From positions 1-9,151 of the forward strand of contig QMUB01000026.1 in assembly GCA_003663695.1 (NCBI GenBank): a DNA stretch of 9,151 bases. The letters run 5' to 3'. Numbering within the stretch: the stretch's first letter is position 1; every line of letters starts with the position of its first letter. The DNA comes from Thermococci archaeon. GTDB lineage: Archaea > Methanobacteriota_B > Thermococci > Thermococcales > Thermococcaceae. The position numbers were made by a program, and so were the translations under genes. Shown piece after piece: positions 1 to 5,466 of this stretch. Below the pieces are notes generated by a model, which was given only the letters and a program-made list of their open reading frames with translations, searched no databases and was not told where the DNA came from.

Positions 1-1
1 A

Positions 2-670
2 ACTATCCACGTTGCTGAAACGAAGAGAGAGGTTGATGGGATAAGGAGGGAGTATGGTAAAAGTCCCGTTGAACTTCTCGATGAGATAGGATTTTTGAGG
101 GATGATGTGATAATAGCCCACGGGGTATGGCTTAATGATAAGGACATCATGCTCCTCGCTGAGAGGGGTGTGAGTGTCGTTCACAATCCCGCAAGCAATA
201 TGAAGCTTGGAAGTGGCGTAATGCCATTAAAAGAGCTTCTGAACAGGGGTGTTAATGTATGCTTGGGAACGGATGGGGACGCGAGCAACAACAACCTGGA
301 TATGCTGGAGGAGATGAAACTCGCCGCACTGCTTCACAAGGCACACACACTGGAACCAACCGTTGCAGATGCCAGAACCGTTTTTAAGATGGCAACTCTA
401 AATGGTGCAAAAGCACTAAAGCTGAACGCCGGAGTGATAAGGGAAGGGAACTTGGCAGATCTGGTTATTATAGATTTTAACAAACCTCATCTAAGACCTG
501 CAAATAACGTCATAAGCCATCTCGTTTATTCGGCAAACGGGAACGACGTTGAGACCACCATAGTTAACGGTGAGATTCTAATGCTCGACGGGGAAGTTTT
601 AACCCTTGAGGAAGAAAAAGTTATGGAGGAAGCGCAGAAAGTAGCGGATAAATTGCGTGAGGGGAGTTAA
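2..670 (+). CDS. mtaD: 5'-methylthioadenosine/S-adenosylhomocysteine deaminase-type amidohydrolase (3' part, start outside window)
   Basis: This is the C-terminal ~222 residues of a metal-dependent amidohydrolase; the frame is open to the left edge. Counting from the codon at position 2, the visible motifs are HVAET (H3 and E6: metal and catalytic), AHG (H40: metal/catalytic), HNPASN (H61) and GTDGD (D91, metal). This order is typical of the MtaD/SAH deaminase group. Family members deaminate 5'-methylthioadenosine, S-adenosylhomocysteine or 5'-deoxyadenosine to the inosine forms, which feeds methionine and purine salvage in the cytosol. The first metal-binding HxH motif must lie upstream of the window. 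The C-terminal part (G-x-L-A-D-L-V-I-I-D, then a V-N-G-E strand) is the usual return to the small beta domain. The stop is one base before the macro-domain start, so the two are probably cotranscribed. The exact substrate cannot be read from sequence; guanine or chlorohydrolase-type relatives are less likely. Confidence 0.9.
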   Translation, partial: TIHVAETKREVDGIRREYGKSPVELLDEIGFLRDDVIIAHGVWLNDKDIMLLAERGVSVVHNPASNMKLGSGVMPLKELLNRGVNVCLGTDGDASNNNLDMLEEMKLAALLHKAHTLEPTVADARTVFKMATLNGAKALKLNAGVIREGNLADLVIIDFNKPHLRPANNVISHLVYSANGNDVETTIVNGEILMLDGEVLTLEEEKVMEEAQKVADKLREGS

Positions 671-671
671 G

Positions 672-1211
672 ATGAGGTTTGAGGTTGCTAAAGGGGATAT
701 AACAAAGTTTCAAGCCGAGGCAATAGTTAATGCAGCAAACAAATACCTTGAGCACGGCGGAGGAGTTGCTTATGCCATAGCAAAAGCTGCCGCTGGGAAT
801 GTTCGGGAGTATATAAGAATAAGCAAAGAGGCTATGAAAGAGCAGCTAGGAAAAAGCTCCATCGAGCACGGCGAGGTTGTTGTTACGCCCGCTTTAAACA
901 TGGAGCGCTTTGGAATAAAATATGTTATCCACACGGTCGGACCCTACTGCGGTGGCGTCTGGGACGATGATAAGAAAGAAAAGCTCAGAAAGGCAATTCT
1001 CGGCGCGCTGAGAAAGGCCGATGAGCTCGGCATCAAAACGGTAGCATTTCCAGCCATAAGCGCCGGCATCTATGGATGCCCGTTTGAGGAAGTTGTTAGG
1101 ACGTTCAAAGAAACCGTTGAGGAATTTTCACGGGGAGCCCGGAGTGTGGAGAGGGTTTATTTGGTGCTTTACTCGAAGAAGGATTACGAAAGGGCTTTAA
1201 GGCTTCTTTAA
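672..1211 (+). CDS. Macro-domain protein (ADP-ribose-binding, Af1521-like)
   Basis: This single-domain protein of 179 residues closely resembles, from memory, Archaeoglobus Af1521, which binds ADP-ribose and removes mono-ADP-ribose from proteins. Visible ligand-site elements are G-D-I-T (D9, adenine contact), N-A-A-N (N20, N23), H-G-G-G-V (28-32, the loop around the distal ribose), H-T-V-G-P-Y, and F-P-A-I-S-A-G-I-Y-G (126-135, the phosphate-binding loop). Expected roles are hydrolysis of ADP-ribosyl adducts or processing of ADP-ribose derivatives in the cytosol. I chose the ATG at 672 because GAGGGGAG (659-666) sits at ribosome-binding distance and the protein then begins directly at the first beta strand. 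A GTG at 657 would add five residues, overlap the upstream gene and lose that site. The gene starts one base after the amidohydrolase stop, so translational coupling is likely. Family assignment is firm; the physiological substrate is not. Confidence 0.93.
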   Translation: MRFEVAKGDITKFQAEAIVNAANKYLEHGGGVAYAIAKAAAGNVREYIRISKEAMKEQLGKSSIEHGEVVVTPALNMERFGIKYVIHTVGPYCGGVWDDDKKEKLRKAILGALRKADELGIKTVAFPAISAGIYGCPFEEVVRTFKETVEEFSRGARSVERVYLVLYSKKDYERALRLL

Positions 1212-1214
1212 AAT

Positions 1215-1220
1215 GGTGAT
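1215..1220 (+). promoter_or_regulatory. Ribosome binding site GGTGAT
   Basis: GGTGAT matches the 3' end of archaeal 16S rRNA (core of GGAGGTGAT) and lies three bases before the ATG at 1224. It supports real translation of the small membrane protein, which has no recognised homologue to rely on. Confidence 0.6.
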
Positions 1221-1223
1221 TCA

Positions 1224-1649
1224 ATGAAAAAGGACAGAAAACTCAAAAAGAACTGCTCTTCCGAAAGCCTCAGCTGGCTTCCACTTCTTTTAGTGTTCAG
1301 ACTTGCCTTTCGTTCTTTAATTTTCCTGGATTTGGATTTAGCTCCAGTTTTCTTCTTAAACATCCCGCTATTTCTCAAAATGTCAAATGGCTTTGTGCTG
1401 GTCTATCTCATCGGAATGCTTATTGCTGAGATCTATTTGATTTCAAGCATTAGAAAAGGAAGCTCTCCGTTAAAATTGCTGCTCGTGTATTTTATCCTAG
1501 CCGTAATTTTTGAATTCCCATGTGTCTCTCTTAAGGGATTATTGAACGGAAATTTTAGCGGCATATTTTTCTTTGTTTTACCCTGCTACCTAAGTGCTTT
1601 AGTCGGTCTGGTGATTACTTTAAAGGAGGCTCGGACAAAAAGTCCTTAA
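1224..1649 (+). CDS. Small multi-pass membrane protein, function unknown
   Basis: I do not recognise this 141-residue protein. It starts with a basic stretch (K and R among residues 2-9), then has hydrophobic segments at about 17-50 (one or two passes, broken by D36/D38 and P41), 57-76, 82-103 and 111-133, and ends in a charged tail. Four membrane passes is the simplest reading. There are no obvious catalytic motifs; C100 and C121 are the only cysteines near membrane ends besides C11. The ribosome binding site GGTGAT precedes the ATG, and the gene begins 12 bases after the macro-domain stop, so it is probably in the same transcript. Two sampled 60-base lines gave about 35-37% G+C, against about 52% in the macro gene; hydrophobic codons explain part of this, recent acquisition could explain the rest. 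That it is a real gene is likely; any function would be guesswork. Confidence 0.7.
   Translation: MKKDRKLKKNCSSESLSWLPLLLVFRLAFRSLIFLDLDLAPVFFLNIPLFLKMSNGFVLVYLIGMLIAEIYLISSIRKGSSPLKLLLVYFILAVIFEFPCVSLKGLLNGNFSGIFFFVLPCYLSALVGLVITLKEARTKSP
1633..1645 (+). other. Short inverted repeat over the end of the membrane-protein gene
   Basis: GGAC and GTCC flank five A residues just before the TAA at 1647-1649, followed by a moderately pyrimidine-rich stretch (1651-1663). The four-pair stem is too short for confidence. It could weakly separate this gene from nnr or be chance. Confidence 0.2.
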
Positions 1650-1673
1650 CCTTCTTTCTCCAAGTTTCCTACG

Positions 1674-1679
1674 GTGATG
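1674..1679 (+). promoter_or_regulatory. Ribosome binding site GGTGAT that decides the nnr start
   Basis: Three in-frame starts lie close together: GTG 1674, ATG 1677 and ATG 1683. GGTGAT occupies 1674-1679 and sits four bases before the ATG at 1683, the same layout as in front of the gene at 1224. The two earlier start codons are therefore probably part of the ribosome binding site rather than initiators. Confidence 0.6.
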
Positions 1680-1682
1680 CCC

Positions 1683-3125
1683 ATGAAAATTGAAGACGTT
1701 TACATTTGGGATATAAACGCTAAGTGGCTCGGCATTTCACCTTTTCAATTGATGGAAAATGCCGGTGCTGGTGTGGCAAGAGCAATAGAAGAAAAGTTTG
1801 GAAAAGGACTTAAAGTGGCAATCTTCTGCGGAACCGGCAACAACGGTGGAGATGGCTTTGTTGCAGCTAGGCATCTTAGCTTTGAAAATAATGTTACTCT
1901 CTTTTTGGTCGGCGATGAGGTGAAAATCAGGAGCGAAGAGGCAAAGCACAACTGGGAAATTCTCAAGAAGCTCGATTTTGTAAAGATTAAAGTTCTTAAA
2001 GACTCAAGTCAAATAAAAGCTCTGGGTTTGAAAGGTTTTGATATCATAGTTGATGCTTTACTCGGCGCGGGGACTAAGGGAGAGCCGAGAGAGCCAATAA
2101 GGAGCGCTGTTGAGAAAATCAATGAATATTCTGGAAAAGCTAAGATAGTTAGCGTTGATCTACCGAGCGGTTATCCTTCGAGTGTTAGAGTAAATTGCGA
2201 CTTTGCGGTAACTTTCCAATGGGACAAAGAGGAATACGAAGGTTTTGAAAGGATAATAGCTAAGATTGGCTATCCGAAGGAGCTCTACCATTTAGTTGGT
2301 CCTGGAGATGCAAAGTTTGCGTTAAGGAAAAAAGGAGAGCATAAAGGTCAAAATGGCAAAGTTTTGATAATCGGAGGAAGCGAGAACTACTTTGGAGCAC
2401 CTTATTTAGCTTCAAAAGCTGCTTCCTATTTAGTTGATCTCGTTTATCTAGCAATGCCTGAAGAAAGTGCGGGGAGAATAAACGACCCAGACTTAATCTT
2501 GAGACCCGTTAAGGGCAAGAACTTCTCAAAAGAGCACCTGGAGGAAGTCTTGGCTTTAGCAGAAAAGGCTGATGCCGTAGCAATTGGAATGGGAATTGGA
2601 TTGAGTGAGGAGACCAAAGAATTTGTAAGAGAATTCGTTAAGCACTGCAAGAAGCCAATGGTCATTGATGCTGACGCTCTCAAGGTCATAGCTGAGGACC
2701 TGAGCGTTTTAAAGGGTAAACCTTTTGTTTTAACTCCACATGCTGGGGAATTCAAGATTCTCTTTGGTGAAAAGCCTGAGGGGAGCTTAGAGAAGAAAGC
2801 AAAGCTCGTCACCGAGAAGGCGAGAGAAATTAACGGCACAATCTTGCTCAAAGGAGCTTATGATATAATAAGCGATGGGAAGACTTGGAAGTACAATAAA
2901 ACGGGCAACAGGGGGATGACGACGGGCGGAACGGGAGACGTTTTAGCTGGCATTATTGGGGCCTTGCTTGCTCTGGGAAACGATCCGTTTAGGGCGGCTT
3001 CAGTCGGAGCTTTCCTTAATGGATTAGCGGGAGATATGGTGAAGGAAGAGATGGGAGAGAATTTCACTGCGCTGGAGGTTGCGAAAAAAGTTCCACTAGC
3101 AGTTAAGTGGGTGATGGAGTTCTAA
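1683..3125 (+). CDS. nnr: Bifunctional NAD(P)HX epimerase / ADP-dependent NAD(P)HX dehydratase
   Basis: This 480-residue cytosolic enzyme has two fused domains that repair hydrated NADH and NADPH (NADHX, NADPHX). The N-terminal YjeF-type epimerase domain (about 1-205) shows M-E-N-A-G (24-28), the nucleotide-binding loop G-T-G-N-N-G-G-D-G (50-58), a D-A-L-L-G-A-G-T stretch and V-D-L-P-S-G. It interconverts the R and S hydrates. The C-terminal ribokinase-like domain (about 220-480) shows K-V-L-I-I-G-G-S, D-A-D-A-L, T-P-H-A-G-E-F, a T-G-N-R-G-M stretch and G-T-G-D (416-419, with the catalytic aspartate D419). It dehydrates the S form using ADP. Length and order match archaeal and bacterial fused Nnr. 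The start at 1683 is set by the ribosome binding site. The gene is 33 bases after the membrane protein and may share its transcript. Sampled G+C is about 38%, lower than the ligase region, without sign of damage. Confidence 0.95.
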   Translation: MKIEDVYIWDINAKWLGISPFQLMENAGAGVARAIEEKFGKGLKVAIFCGTGNNGGDGFVAARHLSFENNVTLFLVGDEVKIRSEEAKHNWEILKKLDFVKIKVLKDSSQIKALGLKGFDIIVDALLGAGTKGEPREPIRSAVEKINEYSGKAKIVSVDLPSGYPSSVRVNCDFAVTFQWDKEEYEGFERIIAKIGYPKELYHLVGPGDAKFALRKKGEHKGQNGKVLIIGGSENYFGAPYLASKAASYLVDLVYLAMPEESAGRINDPDLILRPVKGKNFSKEHLEEVLALAEKADAVAIGMGIGLSEETKEFVREFVKHCKKPMVIDADALKVIAEDLSVLKGKPFVLTPHAGEFKILFGEKPEGSLEKKAKLVTEKAREINGTILLKGAYDIISDGKTWKYNKTGNRGMTTGGTGDVLAGIIGALLALGNDPFRAASVGAFLNGLAGDMVKEEMGENFTALEVAKKVPLAVKWVMEF

Positions 3126-3191
3126 ATTTCATTTTTCCCGTTTTTCTTCTGGTACAAACTCGATAGAGCATGCAGGGGATGTTAGGTTCAA
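3126..3191. terminator. Convergent intergenic region with a T-rich tract after nnr
   Basis: This short spacer lies between the nnr stop and the stop of a minus-strand gene. On the plus strand 3129-3149 is T-rich, with runs of five T at 3131-3135 and 3140-3144, which is the usual archaeal intrinsic terminator form (T-run, no hairpin needed). It would end the plus-strand transcript. I see no equivalent T-run for minus-strand transcripts leaving the gene at 3192, so those may run into nnr in antisense. Confidence 0.5.
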
Positions 3192-3761
3192 TCACATGTC
3201 ATCCAGCTTCAAAAGCTCCCTTAATTTTTTTGCCTCTTCCTGCAGCTTGGGGGAGTTTATTAAAACGAGGAGATTCATGAGGTGTATAAACTCAACTGGG
3301 TTTATATCGATGCCTTCCAGCCGTTTAATGAGATCCCTTGAAAGGGCTTCAAAATTACTTAGGAAGGTCTTTATAATCTCTACAAACATGTCTTTGTCTT
3401 CAATTTCAAATCCCGCGCTTGTAAATAGGTTATAGAGAGTCTCCGCCTCCTGAAAGTGTATAACGTCCATGATTGGAGTCACCAGATCTCCTTCCCGGGA
3501 AGGGGCTATGAGGAATATCCTAGCAGTCCTTCGATAGAGCTTTTCATTCCCTTCCTTTCTCACTGCCTTTATGAATCCCGCACTTTCCAGAAGATTTAGG
3601 TGCCGGTATATTGTTGAGACATCCTTTTTTAGCATAATACTGAGCTCGGAGGCTGCCATCGGGCGTTCCCTGAGCAAATTAACTATCTCAAGCCTAGTTC
3701 TATCCGCAAGTAACTTGATCTTTTCCGGATCAGTAATAATAAGAACTTCCTTCATATCCAT
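3192..3761 (-). CDS. Winged-helix (ArsR-like) transcription regulator, paralogue of the gene at 4100
   Basis: This 189-residue DNA-binding protein has an N-terminal winged helix-turn-helix (about 8-80). I-T-D-P-E-K-I-K-L-L leads into a helix with D-R-T-R-L-E-I-V-N-L-L, followed by A-S-E-L-S (turn-forming helix), a recognition helix V-S-T-I-Y-R-H-L-N-L-L-E (48-59) and a wing around 63-79. A helical C-terminal region (about 100-185) probably dimerises. The layout matches the upstream paralogue helix for helix, but the recognition helix and C-terminal half differ, so it likely reads another site or answers another signal. No metal-binding cysteines are seen: the protein has none, so a classical metal-sensing ArsR role is unlikely. 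It starts six bases after the DUF211 stop, pointing to coupled expression; ATG 3755 is an alternative start two codons in. It is the last gene of a three-gene unit. Ligand and targets are unknown. Confidence 0.85.
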   Translation of the reverse strand: MDMKEVLIITDPEKIKLLADRTRLEIVNLLRERPMAASELSIMLKKDVSTIYRHLNLLESAGFIKAVRKEGNEKLYRRTARIFLIAPSREGDLVTPIMDVIHFQEAETLYNLFTSAGFEIEDKDMFVEIIKTFLSNFEALSRDLIKRLEGIDINPVEFIHLMNLLVLINSPKLQEEAKKLRELLKLDDM

Positions 3762-3767
3762 CTACTC

Positions 3768-4073
3768 TCAATATTCCTCAAGTCTATCTTGAGGCGTCTC
3801 ACTCTCTTCTATAATCCTCTTCCCGGCAGCAACCATGTCTATGCTGTGCACGACCCCCCCGAATTCTTCTATGGTCCTGACAATCTCTTCATAGTCCAGG
3901 TTATCTCCAACTATCGTTATCTTGATGTTCTCCGTCTCCTTGTCTATTTCCACGAGGGTTATGTTAACCCCGTCAACCCCCTTAAGCTCGCTCAATCCCA
4001 AGGCGAGCTCCGTCACCATGGGCTGATGGGGTTTTAAAACATCCAGTACCAGCAATCTAATCCCTTTCGCCAT
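3768..4073 (-). CDS. DUF211 family protein
   Basis: This small protein of 101 residues matches, by recognition, the archaeal DUF211 family (ferredoxin-like fold; crystal structures exist, no established function). Family-type features are the opening I-R-L-L-V-L-D-V-L-K-P-H, E-L-A-L-G-L-S, a central V-D-G-V-N-I-T-L-V-E-I-D, then I-K-I-T-I-V-G-D-N-L-D-Y and F-G-G-V-V-H-S-I-D, with a charged tail. The fold resembles small regulatory ligand-binding or subunit-interface domains. ATG 4073 is the best start: a tandem GGGAGTAGGGAGT lies directly upstream and gives a ribosome binding site, whereas a TTG six codons earlier would consume that site. The gene sits between two paralogous regulators in a tight operon (26-base and 6-base gaps). 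A role as their modulator or sensor is an inference from position only. Confidence 0.85.
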   Translation of the reverse strand: MAKGIRLLVLDVLKPHQPMVTELALGLSELKGVDGVNITLVEIDKETENIKITIVGDNLDYEEIVRTIEEFGGVVHSIDMVAAGKRIIEESETPQDRLEEY

Positions 4074-4099
4074 AATACTCCCTACTCCCAAATCAAATT

Positions 4100-4684
4100 T
4101 TAATTATTTCTCTCAAGTATCCCACCGAGCTTTTTAAGAAGCTCGAGTGTTTCCTCATCCCTTCCAAGCTCAGCTATTGAGAGCCAGTCTATAGCATGGA
4201 TTATGTCCTCGTTGGAGAAGTCCTTTAAAGCCTCCTCCTTCTCCTCAATCATCTTAGAAATACGTGTTTTACTCTCATGCTCCTTCTCCAGAATCCTGTC
4301 CATTATATCCAGGAGCTCATCCTCATTGAACTCAAAGCCAAGCGCTTTGAAAATCTCCAGCTTTGTCCTGAGCCTTGCCCTTGCCATATAGCGCAGTTCC
4401 TCATCACCGAGGTAGAGGTTTATGTAAAAGGCATCTGCGGTTCTACCGTAGTACTTCTCCACAAGGTTCCCCTTCATCTCCGTCCTCTTAACCTCAACGA
4501 GTCCTGCCTCTTTCAGCTTCTCAACATGATGGTAGATGGTCTGGGGCGTCTTCTTCAATATCTCAGAGAGCTGGGAGATCGTCATCTCCCTATCCCTCAA
4601 AAGCCTTAAAATCTGTCTCCTGGTATCTTCAAGCATCAGCTTAATTACCTTCGGGTCTGTAATGACCTTAACCTTCCTCTTCAT
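4100..4684 (-). CDS. Winged-helix (ArsR-like) transcription regulator, PH1932-like
   Basis: This 194-residue regulator strongly resembles Pyrococcus PH1932, a winged-helix protein of known structure (recognised from memory). The N-terminal domain (about 8-90) has V-I-T-D-P-K-V-I-K-L-M-L, D-T-R-R-Q-I-L-R-L-L, S-Q-L-S-E-I-L, and a recognition helix P-Q-T-I-Y-H-H-V-E-K-L (47-57), then a wing with K-G-N-L-V-E-K-Y-Y. The C-terminal half is helical and highly charged, with a likely coiled segment around R-I-S-K-M-I-E-E-K-E-E. There are no cysteines, so metal sensing through cysteine is not expected. ATG 4684 is preferred over GTG 4693, because GGTGGT (4689-4694) overlaps the GTG and forms the ribosome binding site for the ATG. 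It is the first gene of the unit with DUF211 and the second regulator, and the repeats in its promoter suggest autoregulation. Targets are unknown. Confidence 0.88.
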   Translation of the reverse strand: MKRKVKVITDPKVIKLMLEDTRRQILRLLRDREMTISQLSEILKKTPQTIYHHVEKLKEAGLVEVKRTEMKGNLVEKYYGRTADAFYINLYLGDEELRYMARARLRTKLEIFKALGFEFNEDELLDIMDRILEKEHESKTRISKMIEEKEEALKDFSNEDIIHAIDWLSIAELGRDEETLELLKKLGGILERNN

Positions 4685-4695
4685 ATCGACCACCC

Positions 4696-4725
4696 AATTT
4701 TAACGCTCTAATTAGAATTTTAACG
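4696..4725 (-). repeat. Direct repeat CGTTAAAATT x2, 20 bp apart, around palindrome TCTAATTAGA
   Basis: CGTTAAAATT (minus strand) occurs at 4725-4716 and again at 4705-4696, exactly 20 bases or about two helical turns apart, so both copies face the same side of DNA. The match extends to 11 of 12 if two upstream bases are added. A perfect 10-base palindrome, TCTAATTAGA, fills 4707-4716 between them. The first copy lies between the TATA box and the expected start site, the second just after it. Binding of a dimeric winged-helix protein here would block transcription, so these are probable operators. Confidence 0.5.
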
Positions 4726-4739
4726 TTATGCAATATAAC
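4725..4739. promoter_or_regulatory. Inverted repeat over the TATA box
   Basis: GTTAT (4725-4729) and ATAAC (4735-4739) form a perfect inverted repeat with a five-base spacer covering the probable TATA element. It may be a further operator half-site pair or simply reflect the A+T-rich promoter; the arms are short. Confidence 0.35.
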
Positions 4740-4749
4740 CTTTTCCATT

Positions 4750-5424
4750 TCAGAAGGCGGCTTCTTCTCCCTCTGCCGCTTCTTCGATGACTTCCGCAAA
4801 GTTCTCCTCACCAACAAACGTGAAGCCACACGTATCGCATTTTAGAGAATAGCCTTCTCTTCTCAGAGGTGAGAAACAAACCGGACAGCGGTATTCTTTC
4901 TCATTGAGTTCATCAAAAAGCTCATCCAGCATGACGAGGAGCTTCAAGTCACTCTCCCAATCCTCATGCACCATTCCCCAGTAGGGAACGCTCATGGGAT
5001 AATCATCCTCTAGGATGAGGGGATTTATTCCAAGGCTCTTAATGCCGCGAGGAAGCTTTTGGGCAGGCTCAATTGAGACGACAAACTGGTTGTAAAACTC
5101 CAGATATTGAGCTCTAACCGTCATAGCTGAGGAGATCCTCCTCTTCAGTGGGTATATTTGGAGAAAGAGGGAATCATGAAATGGATCATGGGAAACTGTT
5201 ATACCCACATTCCTGTTGGCGAAGAATTGAGTAAGCTCTTCCCCTCTCTCCTCACCCATGAATTTAAAGTTGAGCTTTTTAAGAGAGCGGGAGAAGAATA
5301 TGGGCTTTGGGAGCACTCCTTCATTAACCAGATGCTCACCTATCCAGCCAGCCAGAGCCATCGAGTAACCCACAAATGTCTGCTTGTAAATGCGAAGATA
5401 GGCTATGCTGGGCACTAATTTCAT
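4750..5424 (-). CDS. Uncharacterised protein with C-terminal zinc ribbon
   Basis: I do not recognise this 224-residue protein. It has a large N-terminal domain without known motifs (about 1-165), which starts with a mixed hydrophobic/aromatic stretch and includes an H-D-P-F-H-D segment near 79-84. A C-terminal zinc ribbon follows: C-P-V-C (180-183), 12 residues, C-D-T-C (196-199), then G-F-T-F, which fits one structural zinc. The last 15 residues are acidic and alanine-rich. Such ribbons are common in archaeal nucleic-acid and transcription or translation proteins, but this alone does not set a function. There is no signal peptide. ATG 5424 is chosen because GAGG (5431-5428) lies four bases upstream; a TTG at 5433 would swallow it. 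The gene follows DNA ligase by 29 bases on the same strand, so co-expression is likely and a DNA-maintenance role is possible but unproven. Confidence 0.8.
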   Translation of the reverse strand: MKLVPSIAYLRIYKQTFVGYSMALAGWIGEHLVNEGVLPKPIFFSRSLKKLNFKFMGEERGEELTQFFANRNVGITVSHDPFHDSLFLQIYPLKRRISSAMTVRAQYLEFYNQFVVSIEPAQKLPRGIKSLGINPLILEDDYPMSVPYWGMVHEDWESDLKLLVMLDELFDELNEKEYRCPVCFSPLRREGYSLKCDTCGFTFVGEENFAEVIEEAAEGEEAAF

Positions 5425-5450
5425 CGTCCTCAAGTTATATGTGCATTTTT

Positions 5451-5466
5451 GGTTTATACCTTTTTC
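5451..5466 (-). promoter_or_regulatory. Possible internal promoter for the zinc-ribbon gene
   Basis: On the minus strand a purine-rich run is followed by GGTATAAACC (5460-5451), which overlaps the ligase stop codon. A start about 25 bases downstream would give a nearly leaderless message for ATG 5424. It resembles a BRE plus TATA pair, but cotranscription from the lig promoter is equally possible. Confidence 0.35.

Larger units (their letters stand above)
4685..4749 (-). promoter_or_regulatory. Promoter of the regulator-DUF211-regulator operon
   Basis: This 65-base spacer holds a good archaeal promoter on the minus strand: a purine-rich BRE-like AAAAGG (4743-4738) runs into a TATA-like TTATATTG (4738-4731). 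A start site would fall about 25 bases downstream, near 4708, leaving a leader of about 24 bases with GGTGGT before the ATG at 4684. The spacer also contains direct and inverted repeats, listed separately, that overlap the TATA box and the start-site region. Confidence 0.6.

Noticed and set aside
2444..2851. Open frame of 135 codons on the minus strand within nnr
   Set aside because: The nnr frame carries all catalytic motifs across this stretch; the antisense protein is serine/proline-rich without any motif, which is typical of a shadow.
3753..3770. Possible frameshift or fusion between the DUF211 gene and the downstream regulator
   Set aside because: Both proteins are complete at their ends, and the six-base gap is normal for a coupled operon.
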